Part shown: positions 8,009 to 15,189 of the stretch, piece by piece | Position numbering within the stretch: the first letter of the stretch is position 1 | How the letters are laid out: each line of letters opens with the position of its first letter | Assembly: GCA_023230565.1 (NCBI GenBank) | Contig: JALNXD010000028.1 | Coordinates: forward strand, 1 to 40,571 | Reading direction: 5' to 3' | Length of the DNA stretch: 40,571 nt | DNA from: Syntrophales bacterium | Lineage (GTDB): Bacteria > Desulfobacterota > Syntrophia > Syntrophales > UBA2210 | Program-made: the position numbers and the translations under genes | Notes under the pieces: model-generated | What the model was told of the DNA's origin: nothing | The model's database searches: none | What the model saw: only the letters and a program-made list of their open reading frames with translations

Positions 8009-8353
8009 CTATTTTCTACAAATTGTTTCCCTGTTGATATGAGGGAGGCGCTTAACCAGTTTCTCAATCTCCTGATCGCCAGTGAGCCAATGTGTAAGAT
8101 TGCCAATCATACTTGCGGCATAGGGATTTTCATGTCCGTCGGACAGTGCATAATTGACCCAAAGCCCTTCTTTGTTACGAGTAATCAGGCCGGCATCTTC
8201 CAGAATCTTCAGATGCTTGCTTGCCGTGGGCTGGGCCACTCCCAGGGCTGTCCTGATTTCACACACACACATGAGCTTTTTTTGAAGCATCTTAACGATT
8301 TTGACTCTATTGGGATCAGAGAGTGCCTTCATTACTTTGACGAATTCTTTCAT
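8009..8353 (-). CDS. arsR: ArsR/SmtB-family metalloregulatory repressor
   Basis: 114 residues, the usual size, with a winged helix-turn-helix: LSDPNRVKIVKML, then the recognition region ALGVAQPTASKHLKILEDAGLI, then the wing RNKEGLWVNYAL. The metalloid site is MCVCEI (Cys29 and Cys31) at the start of the DNA-binding helix, the same place as ELCVCDL in classical ArsR. As(III) or Sb(III) binding there should release DNA. A third cysteine (Cys112) is near the C-terminus. It is the first gene of the leftward arsenic cluster and has its own promoter and palindrome at 8362-8405. Confidence 0.95.
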   Translation of the reverse strand: MKEFVKVMKALSDPNRVKIVKMLQKKLMCVCEIRTALGVAQPTASKHLKILEDAGLITRNKEGLWVNYALSDGHENPYAASMIGNLTHWLTGDQEIEKLVKRLPHINRETICRK

Positions 8354-8667
8354 AGAACCCCCGTATCGTTAATACGCAATATAGTCATTATGTTTTTTCT
8401 GTCAAGAAATTGTATTACATTCTCCCGCGAAACGATCTCAACATGCTCATTTGAGAATCTTCCCGAGGGTGCACTAAAAGCCGGTATCGATCCTTTTGGG
8501 GACAGTTTCAAATAGTTATCAGCTTTCATCTGTATACTCCCACTGGGAATCGGCGTGAGAGATGGAAGGGCAATCCCATAAAGTACTTTATTTTTTCTTT
8601 GCTTGAAATAATTTGCCCGGTCGTTTAAGAGTTCAGGGAGACATTGATTAAAAGAGGGGCGATAAGA
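8354..8667. other. Divergent intergenic region between arsR and the SH3-anchor gene
   Basis: 314 bases without a convincing gene. The arsR promoter and palindrome occupy 8362-8405. Near the other end a weak TTGAAA/TAAGAG pair 17 bases apart (about 8604-8632) could be a promoter for the SH3-anchor gene. The open frames crossing this stretch lack ribosome-binding sites and family features. Confidence 0.4.
8362..8405 (-). promoter_or_regulatory. arsR promoter with overlapping palindrome
   Basis: On the minus strand TTGACA (8405-8400), a 16-base spacer and TATATT (8383-8378) form a good sigma70-like promoter. Just downstream, at about +1, CGTAT and ATACG (8362-8376) form a perfect inverted repeat around 5 bases. 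A repressor site here would block initiation, as expected for ArsR autoregulation. The ArsR assignment is inferred. Confidence 0.6.
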
Positions 8668-9339
8668 ATGAAAAAGATAGTAGTTGTAAAGGCCATGATA
8701 ATAATATTTTATTTTGCGGTATTCTCGGTACACGCTGCGGTTTACGTATCCGATAACCTCGAAGCTCCCCTTCGAACCGGTCCCGGGACGGATTACAAGA
8801 TTGTCGGCATGCTTAAATCGGGTCAACTTGTGAAGATACTGTCGGAGAAGGATGGCTGGAGCAACGTTCAGCTTTCCGGTGAAGGAGATGGAAAAGACGG
8901 CTGGATTCTGACGCGGTACTTGATGAGGCGGGAGCCGTGGGCGGCTCACGTAAAAAGACTGGAAACTGAAAATGCCGAATTGCGAAAAACTGTAGTGCCT
9001 ATGGAGAAAGATCTGGGGGAAACAAAAACACGCAATGCCGATCTTTCCGAAGCGCTGGAAAACAAGGCGAAAGAACTGGAGAGCATCAAGCAGAAATATG
9101 CATCGTTAAAAAAAGATTCATCGGGTTTTTTAGAACTGAGAGAAGAGTTTGAAAAAACTAAATCGCAGCTTAAAAATATTGAGGGAGAATTTGCAACGAC
9201 AGTAGAAGAAAATAAATTACTTCGCAATTCGCAGCGTAATAAATGGTTTCTGACAGGTGCCCTGGTGCTTCTTTTCGGTCTGATAATAGGTTTGATAATG
9301 GGGAAAAGAGAAAAAAAGCGCTCTTCGAGACTTTACTAA
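8668..9339 (+). CDS. SH3-domain protein with coiled coil and C-terminal membrane anchor (YgiM/TIGR04211 type)
   Basis: 223 residues. A signal sequence (about 1-25) leads into a bacterial SH3 domain: LEAPLRTGPGTDYKIVGMLKSGQLVKILSEKDGWSNVQL, then GWILTRYL. A charged coiled coil covers about residues 93-190, followed by one membrane helix and a KREKKRSSR tail. This order is typical of the YgiM-like SH3-and-anchor family, envelope proteins thought to bind cell-wall material. I start at the ATG at 8668 (AGAGGGG 8 bases upstream), not at the TTG eight codons earlier. No partner gene is evident; arsR is divergent and the next gene converges. Confidence 0.85.
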   Translation: MKKIVVVKAMIIIFYFAVFSVHAAVYVSDNLEAPLRTGPGTDYKIVGMLKSGQLVKILSEKDGWSNVQLSGEGDGKDGWILTRYLMRREPWAAHVKRLETENAELRKTVVPMEKDLGETKTRNADLSEALENKAKELESIKQKYASLKKDSSGFLELREEFEKTKSQLKNIEGEFATTVEENKLLRNSQRNKWFLTGALVLLFGLIIGLIMGKREKKRSSRLY

Positions 9340-9532
9340 GGATGTTCTCTAAAAGAGCTCCTTATGCAAGCTGTGCAGGGCATTAATTGAAAACAAATGA
9401 AGCTGACGCAAGCCCATTCAGAATCGTCTCATGCCGGCCGAGCCGTCAATAAAAAGAGAAGTAAGGGGCTCGATTTGTTCAAAAGCGTATCATGCCGGCC
9501 GGCTCCTTGGACATGCGGTTTTTTGCCTGCAA

Positions 9533-10228
9533 TCATCGGCTGATACTTTCGATTTTAGAGAGTAGTTCACTTCCGGTAAATACTCTTTCAACGGCATCGG
9601 AAAGAGCCCGGTTTATTTCTTTTTCCATGGTAATTTCCGAAAACCGTATATGATCTCTCGTTGGCGCTGATTCTACAGAAACTTTATAAAGTATTCGCTT
9701 TTCGGAGATGTCTGCAAGTATCACTGTCAAGTTTACTCTTGATGTATATTTCTTTACAGGCCCCGAACGGTCACATGTTACGAAAAGTTCATTAATAGTT
9801 CCGCCTAAAAGGATCGTTCCCCAAGATTTACTAATCAGGCTCTCCTGAAGATCCCAGCCGGGATGTTCTGCAGCTACCGTGTACCCTTTGCGTATCAGGA
9901 AGTCTTCCATTGCCCTGACGACAGCCTCTGGCGGTTTCGTATACTTCGGAAGTACGGGGATTGATTCTCCCCGGTCGGATATTACCTTGCCGATTACAAT
10001 ATGATCTTCTATTTCCCGGATATCCTGGAAAACTGCGATAGTGACCGGCTTAATATGTTCAATCTTATTGATTTCACTGGATGCCGATTCAGTAGGTATA
10101 TATCTGAGATCTACATTATAAAGAGTCTCTGGTCCCATGCATGAAATCATCAGGCCTGAAACAGCAAGAACGATCACTAATAAAAAAATATATTGCATTT
10201 TTTGTCCAGATTTTTCAGCGTTCATCAA
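9533..10228 (-). CDS. Predicted lipoprotein of unknown function
   Basis: 231 residues with a lipobox after one hydrophobic segment (SGLMISC, Cys30), so a membrane-anchored lipoprotein. The body begins MGPETLYNVDLRYIP and has a strand-rich middle (KPVTIAVFQDIR, GTILLGGTINELFVTCD, SRVNLTVILADISEKRILYKV). That layout resembles YajG-like and related outer-membrane lipoproteins, but I do not recognise a specific family. The start codon overlaps the stop of the transglycosylase gene (ATGA), and AAGGAG sits 4 bases before it, or 7 before the next ATG. The two are cotranscribed and probably share an envelope role. Confidence 0.75.
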   Translation of the reverse strand: MMNAEKSGQKMQYIFLLVIVLAVSGLMISCMGPETLYNVDLRYIPTESASSEINKIEHIKPVTIAVFQDIREIEDHIVIGKVISDRGESIPVLPKYTKPPEAVVRAMEDFLIRKGYTVAAEHPGWDLQESLISKSWGTILLGGTINELFVTCDRSGPVKKYTSRVNLTVILADISEKRILYKVSVESAPTRDHIRFSEITMEKEINRALSDAVERVFTGSELLSKIESISR

Positions 10229-10851
10229 TGATTCTCCTTATCCTGTTTAAAAAATTCATAATATTTCAAGACTCTTTGTACATAGATTTCGGTTTCTTCA
10301 AAAGGCGGAATGCCTTGCAGTTTTTCCACATGACCGGGACCGGCATTATATGCAGCGAGTGCAAGAGGCAGATTACCGTCAAATCTGCGCAATAACTCCT
10401 TCAAATATCGTGCGCCGCCCATGATATTATCATAAGGATCGAAGGGGTTTTCTATTTCCAGTTTCTGGATATTTTCAGGCATGATTTGCATCAGTCCCAG
10501 CGCCCCTTTTTTAGACACTGCCCTTGGATTGAAGTCCGATTCGGCTTTTACTACTGCTTTGAGCAAATGCGACTCGATTCCGTGCGCTCGAGCAGCTGCT
10601 TCTATTGTTTCATCAAACTGAGCCACTCTCTTTACCTTATTTTGTGCGCGGCTCCAGTCCTTGATATAAAGCTTGTATTTACTGGATGCAGGCTGGTCAG
10701 TGAAATTATAAACGCCTTCTTCATCGATGTACATGTAGATATCTGCGCAAAAAATTGCCGGTGTCTCAAAAAATAAAAAAGTGGAAAAAACCGCCACCGG
10801 AATTAATAAGAATTTTATAAATAGCGGCAATCTGAACCCCATTTCAGCCAT
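10225..10851 (-). CDS. Membrane-associated lytic transglycosylase (SLT domain, MltC/Slt type)
   Basis: About 208 residues. A signal peptide (about 1-36) is followed by a short DUF4124-like strand region (DIYMYIDEEGVYNFTD). The SLT catalytic domain has AVVKAESDFNPRAVSKKGALGLMQIMPEN (the Glu in KAESDF is catalytic), GGARYLKELL and LALAAYNAGPGHV. These enzymes cleave the MurNAc-GlcNAc bond of peptidoglycan and leave anhydro-MurNAc ends. A GTG lies two codons before the ATG at 10851 and another ATG three codons after it. None has a clear ribosome-binding site, so the exact start is open. It overlaps the downstream lipoprotein gene by 4 bases. Confidence 0.9.
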   Translation of the reverse strand: MAEMGFRLPLFIKFLLIPVAVFSTFLFFETPAIFCADIYMYIDEEGVYNFTDQPASSKYKLYIKDWSRAQNKVKRVAQFDETIEAAARAHGIESHLLKAVVKAESDFNPRAVSKKGALGLMQIMPENIQKLEIENPFDPYDNIMGGARYLKELLRRFDGNLPLALAAYNAGPGHVEKLQGIPPFEETEIYVQRVLKYYEFFKQDKENH

Positions 10852-10944
10852 AGGCACATCAAAAATAAAAGAAAATATTTACCCTAAAATAAAAAATTTA
10901 ATCGAAAACGTCCAGCTTTGATTTTATACCTGTCATTGCTCCCT

Positions 10945-12174
10945 TTACCCTTTAGATTCGGATTGAGGTTTCATTCCAAGAATGAATAAAATTGCAACCA
11001 GCAAAAGAAGTGCAAAAATAATCCAGATAATTCTGTAATTTCCGGTCATATCAAAAAGCCAGCCCGTCAAGGTAGGGCCTATTATCCCGCCGACGGCGGC
11101 AAAACCCATCATAATCCCCATCATGCTGCCGAATACGCTACTGTCATAATATTGTCTCAGGATAGTACCTCTGAGGACAGAAAGACCTCCAAAGCCAATA
11201 GGAAATGTGAGAAAAAAAAGACCGAGGCCCCAGGATGTACTTACAAAATTGAGGGCGCCCATTCCCGCTGCCATAAAACAGAATGCCACAGAAGTTACCA
11301 TTCTTTTATCGAACACATCGCCAAGCCAGCCAAATGCGAAACGCCCGATGATGCTTGCCAGGGGAACCGCTGCAGCAATAAATCCCGATGTCGAACGGGA
11401 TATGCCGCTTGCACTCAAATGTGGCATTATATGAATTACTACCGATGCCAACACCATAAAACGAATACACTCTGCCATATTGAGGTAAAAAAGAGATCTT
11501 ATTTTCAGGAGCTCAATCATTTTAATCTTGGGCGCCACATGTTGGATCTTAGGCTGAACCGGTGCAAATTCGCGTATTTCGCCATCGGGAAGATAGCCAT
11601 ATTTTTCGGGACTATCGCGGACAATGAGCGAAAGCGGTATGCCGATTATCCACATTCCCACACCAAACAGAAGCAGAGCTGTTCTCCACCCGTAGGAATC
11701 CACAAGGAAAACTACCAAGGGAAGCATCAATCCGCTGATTCCGAAACCAGCCGACATGATTCCAAGAGCTTTTCCTATATGTCTGCGAAACCATCGTGAA
11801 ACTGCGGTCATAGTGACCACGCTCGTGCATCCGCCTCCTCCGAAAGCAGCAAGCATCATGGCGCAGTAAAACATAAAGAGAGATTGAGTAAAACTCATAA
11901 GAACAAGAGCGAAGCCCAGGATAATGATTCCCGAGAGAAGAAGTTTCCTCGAACCGAAGCGGTCGACGAGATAGCCTATGAGCGGAGAAATGATCCCCAT
12001 TTCCATTCCCCGCAGGCTTGACGCAAAGGAGACCTGAGTATAGCTCCAGCCGAACTCCTTCACAAGGGGTTCGAAAAAAACCGTAAATCCATAAAATATT
12101 ATGCTGCTGACATAAAAGGCGATGAGAAAACAGGCGCCGACAATCCACCAGCCGTAAAAGATTTTTGATCGCAT
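10945..12174 (-). CDS. Major facilitator superfamily transporter (monocarboxylate/oxalate-formate type)
   Basis: 409 residues and twelve predicted helices. It starts MRSKIFYGWWIVGACFLIAFY, typical of the MCT/OFA group of MFS carriers. Loop 2-3 has GYLVDRFGSRKLLLSG and loop 8-9 has GWLGDVFDKRMVTS. A substrate such as a small organic acid is likely for the group but cannot be specified. The frame continues 58 codons upstream through GC-rich DNA with no transporter features. I place the start at the ATG at 12174, although no strong ribosome-binding site is seen. The gene lies 209 bases downstream of the SnoaL-like gene, on the same strand. Confidence 0.85.
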   Translation of the reverse strand: MRSKIFYGWWIVGACFLIAFYVSSIIFYGFTVFFEPLVKEFGWSYTQVSFASSLRGMEMGIISPLIGYLVDRFGSRKLLLSGIIILGFALVLMSFTQSLFMFYCAMMLAAFGGGGCTSVVTMTAVSRWFRRHIGKALGIMSAGFGISGLMLPLVVFLVDSYGWRTALLLFGVGMWIIGIPLSLIVRDSPEKYGYLPDGEIREFAPVQPKIQHVAPKIKMIELLKIRSLFYLNMAECIRFMVLASVVIHIMPHLSASGISRSTSGFIAAAVPLASIIGRFAFGWLGDVFDKRMVTSVAFCFMAAGMGALNFVSTSWGLGLFFLTFPIGFGGLSVLRGTILRQYYDSSVFGSMMGIMMGFAAVGGIIGPTLTGWLFDMTGNYRIIWIIFALLLLVAILFILGMKPQSESKG

Positions 12175-12207
12175 ATTCAAAATGTGGTGACTCTTTAAAA
12201 GTTCCTC

Positions 12208-12277
12208 GAGCCGGGGTCTGCGAAGCGCCCGTCCCGGCTCTGTCTGAGCTGCCTTGCGCGAGTGTGGCGGGGCAGCT
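12208..12277. repeat. Two GC-rich hairpins upstream of the MFS gene
   Basis: GAGCCGGG (12208-12215) pairs with CCCGGCTC (12233-12240), and AGCTGCC (12248-12254) pairs with GGCAGCT (12271-12277). Both are perfect and lie in the presumed leader of the MFS gene, in DNA richer in GC than its surroundings. No T-run follows, so they are not obvious terminators. Confidence 0.5.
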
Positions 12278-12383
12278 TCGCGAGACAATGTCTGGCCGAA
12301 ACGCAGATTTGGGCAGGCAAAACTCATGCCCGTAAATCGGAAAATCAATGTGCTGAATGATCGAGCGCACGTGCCCTGAAATA

Positions 12384-12806
12384 CTATTTTCCGGGAGCGG
12401 TAAGCCGTAACCGGCAGCCGTCGATTTCAACGGCCGTTTTTATATACGTCAACTTCCTGAAAATCTTCCCATCTTTAAAATGCATTATATCAACCCCGCG
12501 CCTTATCTCCGGATGCCCCTCATAGCCTTTTTCCTGTGATGGCCACTCGAGCGCCCATTGGTAAAGGACTTTTTGATTATCCTCATCAATAAAAAGATCT
12601 TCACCTCTAAAACGGAACCCCCCGTGATTTTCAAACCATGGTTCCCACTGAGATCGAAGATTTTCTTTTCCCCGGGCCTGTCCCCCTGTCCAGTTCTCGA
12701 ATATGGTATCGGGGTGAAAGAGCTCCATGACTCCATCGAGATCATGAGCGTCCCATGCCAGGTTCCATTTTTCGAGTTTTTCCTCGATTTCTTTTCGTGT
12801 ACGCAT
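12384..12806 (-). CDS. SnoaL-like / NTF2-fold protein
   Basis: 140 residues covering one SnoaL-like domain: an N-terminal helix (EKLEKWNLAWDAHDLDGVMELF), HPDTIFENWTGG, GKENLRSQWEPWF, then the strand ending GVDIMHFKDGKIFRKLTYI. Such cone-shaped NTF2 folds include polyketide cyclases, isomerases and many uncharacterised proteins. The pattern of dividing loss from habitat (MELFHPD, then GKENLR) is the generic ester-cyclase form. AGGAGG lies 9 bases before the ATG at 12806. It precedes the MFS gene on the same strand and may belong to the same small catabolic unit; this is not shown. Confidence 0.75.
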   Translation of the reverse strand: MRTRKEIEEKLEKWNLAWDAHDLDGVMELFHPDTIFENWTGGQARGKENLRSQWEPWFENHGGFRFRGEDLFIDEDNQKVLYQWALEWPSQEKGYEGHPEIRRGVDIMHFKDGKIFRKLTYIKTAVEIDGCRLRLTAPGK

Positions 12807-12886
12807 TGGGGCATTCCTCCTTTTTATGTCATCGGCTTCTTATGTCATAAAAAAGGTTCGGGGAAAAGAGTATTTTTCTGATGAAC

Positions 12887-12933
12887 AAATCACAAGATTT
12901 TCAGACGCTTTCCAGGCGTGCCTTATGTGATTT
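12887..12933. repeat. Inverted repeat in the divergent region before the SnoaL-like and DUF6125-like genes
   Basis: AAATCACA (12887-12894) and TGTGATTT (12926-12933) are perfect inverted copies around a smaller ACGC/GCGT stem. The site lies between two divergent genes, so an operator is as likely as a terminator. Confidence 0.4.
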
Positions 12934-12966
12934 TTGTAACTGGCTGCTGAAATTATTTTCTTTTGC

Positions 12967-12994
12967 TTGACATTCTGAAATTCTTCGGGATACA
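12967..12994 (+). promoter_or_regulatory. Possible promoter of the DUF6125-like gene
   Basis: TTGACA (12967-12972) is followed after 16 bases by GATACA (12989-12994). The -35 is perfect and the -10 poor. It lies about 40 bases before the start codon. Confidence 0.4.
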
Positions 12995-13035
12995 GGAGTG
13001 CAAATAAAAACAAGTTCACAATGGAGGATCAGCGC

Positions 13036-13557
13036 ATGTTCGTAATTGACGAGTGGAGTAAGGAACATCTTCATGAGGTGTCGAGGGAGCTTTTGTTCAG
13101 CCTTAATTATATGTGGTTTCTCATGGAAGGATGGGTGAAGGAGAATTGCCCCGAGAAAATTGCGGACGAAAGTTTTATACAACTCAATGAAGATTTCGGA
13201 ACCTACGAAGCTGCGCGATTGCAAAGAGTAGTAAAAACAGAAAAGCGGGGAATAGATCTGATTGTCGAATTTTTAAAGCGATCTCATTGGGCAGCTTTCG
13301 AAGATCTGGAACTGAAGAAAATTTCCGATACCGAGTTGAGGATGAGAACAAAAAATTGCACTGCCCAGAAGGCTTCCAAAAAATGGGGCATGGAGTACTA
13401 TGAGTGCGGGAAAATGGGACTGTTGCTCAGAGGAAGCTTTTTCAAGAAAATAGATCCACGCGCCCGGGTGGCCAGAGTGTTTACTCCGCCTGATTCCCGG
13501 CCTGAAGGAACCCCGGAAGAGATTTCCTGTGAGTGGAGCATAACATTAGAACAGTAG
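13036..13557 (+). CDS. DUF6125-like protein of unknown function
   Basis: 173 residues, soluble, no signal peptide. The N-terminal helix (LHEVSRELLFSLNYMWFLMEGWV), the region FEDLELKKISDTELRMRTKNCTAQKASKKWGM, the second cysteine in YYECGKMG and the ending CEWSITLEQ follow the layout I recall for DUF6125 (two or three spaced cysteines, with a C-terminal CxW). These proteins are common in anaerobes and have no assigned function. I place the start at the ATG at 13036 because GGAGG sits 8 bases upstream; the ATG at 13021 lies before that site. It has its own promoter and stands alone. Confidence 0.65.
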   Translation: MFVIDEWSKEHLHEVSRELLFSLNYMWFLMEGWVKENCPEKIADESFIQLNEDFGTYEAARLQRVVKTEKRGIDLIVEFLKRSHWAAFEDLELKKISDTELRMRTKNCTAQKASKKWGMEYYECGKMGLLLRGSFFKKIDPRARVARVFTPPDSRPEGTPEEISCEWSITLEQ

Positions 13558-13662
13558 CTCCAGGTTTCATATTTCCGGGCAGTATATCTCCCAAAAAATG
13601 GTCTCCCGGAGCATGCAGGGCAGGTCAGAAAAGCTGGAACTTGAATCTGCAAACTGGAAAAT

Positions 13663-15087
13663 TTATGGGCGATTCGTGCTCTGTTTGATCCATCCTGCAT
13701 ATCGTGCCATATAGCCGAGGCTTCTTATTGCCTTTGCAGTAGTATAGAAAAAAGGGATGCCGAATGATTCCGAAAGTTTTCCACATTCGGAAACTAATTG
13801 ACCCGACGGGCCGTATGACCATAATGCTACGGGCTTTTCACGGCAGCTTCCTATGTATTGAAAAAGTTCATTGTAATAGTCCGGTTTAAGACCATGTGAC
13901 ACATAGGTGTTGAGGTATATGCAATCCACGGTTTCATCTTTTTTTAAAACATCGAAACAGTGCTTGTAAATAGTGAAAATTTCAGTGCCTGCAGTCGCTG
14001 AAACAGGCCCGATGTCGATTGGATGTCCTTCCAGAGTATTGTGAATACTGCTCAGTTCCTTTCTGCTTTCGGCTGTAAGAACTGAAAGGGCGAGTCCTGC
14101 CTTTTCGGCGGCATCGATGCTCTGGATTCCGACAGCTCCTGAAAACGTTATTATCCCGAGGCGATTGCCTTTTGGAAGAGGATATCTGAGAAAGGGTGTC
14201 GCGCAATCACGAAGATCTTCATATTCTTCGACTCTTATGACACCTGTTTGTCTGAAGAGGCTCATATAAAGACTGTCATTTCCGGCCATCGAACCGGTAT
14301 GAGAGGCCATGGCTTTTGCCGCGCCGGAAGACTTGCCCGGCTTCAGGCATAAAAGCGGTTTTTTCAGGGAAAGATTGCCGGCTGCTTTGCGAAAGGCTTC
14401 CGGCCTGCGGGTATGCTCCATATAGAGTGACACAATGGCGGTTTCATCATCATTTACAAGATACTCGAGACAATCTGTTTCGTCTACGTCACACATATTT
14501 CCAAGATCGATCACTTTATTTATACCGGAATCATATTCATTCCATGCCATTGCCTGAGGTCCGTACATTCCGGTTTGGGTTATAATGGAAAGGCCCCCTT
14601 TTTCATTGTATTCATACCCCTTCTCGTAAGGAACAGTTGAAATACGGTCTGCTGCATTGAAAATACCGACAGTATTGGGCCCTATTATTCTCATGCCGCA
14701 GGATCGGGCGATATTCACAAGTTCCTGTTCGCGCGCTATTCCCTCCGGCCCGGCTTCACCGAAACCGTCAGAAACGATTACAGCCGCTTTTACCCCTTTG
14801 GCACCACATTCAGCAAGAATCTTTGGCACATGGCGGTATGATGTGACAATTACCGCCAGAGCGGGGATCTCGTCGATATCCTTCATAGATTTAAAAACCT
14901 TACATCCGTAGACACGACGCGCTGAAGGATGAACGGGATATATGGAACCTCTGTAATTCCACTTTAAAAGATCTTTAATGATAACACCTGCGCCAAAAAA
15001 CCAGTCCTCCTGCATGCTTCCAAAAACCGCGATGCTGTCAGGCAAGAGAAATCGGGCGAGAATGCTTCCATTTCCATTCACTGGCAT
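13663..15087 (-). CDS. CoA-binding / NDP-forming acyl-CoA synthetase alpha-type protein
   Basis: 474 residues. A CoA-binding Rossmann domain (about 10-140: PDSIAVFGS, GSIYPVHPSARRVYG, IIGPNTVGIFN) is followed by two succinyl-CoA-ligase-like flavodoxin domains (about 160-290 and 305-450). SHTGSMAGND (His263) matches the phospho-histidine loop of ADP-forming acetate-CoA ligases. Such enzymes convert acyl-CoA plus ADP and phosphate to acid plus ATP, but need an ATP-grasp beta domain. None is fused here and none is encoded nearby, so the partner must be elsewhere or the protein has another role. AGGAGG almost touches the ATG at 15087; a GTG two codons later (15081) has better spacing. Confidence 0.8.
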   Translation of the reverse strand: MPVNGNGSILARFLLPDSIAVFGSMQEDWFFGAGVIIKDLLKWNYRGSIYPVHPSARRVYGCKVFKSMKDIDEIPALAVIVTSYRHVPKILAECGAKGVKAAVIVSDGFGEAGPEGIAREQELVNIARSCGMRIIGPNTVGIFNAADRISTVPYEKGYEYNEKGGLSIITQTGMYGPQAMAWNEYDSGINKVIDLGNMCDVDETDCLEYLVNDDETAIVSLYMEHTRRPEAFRKAAGNLSLKKPLLCLKPGKSSGAAKAMASHTGSMAGNDSLYMSLFRQTGVIRVEEYEDLRDCATPFLRYPLPKGNRLGIITFSGAVGIQSIDAAEKAGLALSVLTAESRKELSSIHNTLEGHPIDIGPVSATAGTEIFTIYKHCFDVLKKDETVDCIYLNTYVSHGLKPDYYNELFQYIGSCREKPVALWSYGPSGQLVSECGKLSESFGIPFFYTTAKAIRSLGYMARYAGWIKQSTNRP

Positions 15088-15189
15088 TCCTCCTTCATCA
15101 GTCAGTTTTCATAAATAACAGGTACAATAAACGTTTCAAGCTGTAAGTTCAAGGACCATGTGCCTTCGTGCGATTTTTTTTGTTGCACT

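Noticed and set aside
11152..11799. Rightward frame of 215 residues inside the MFS gene
   Set aside because: Shadow of the transporter frame, with composition typical of antisense membrane-protein DNA.
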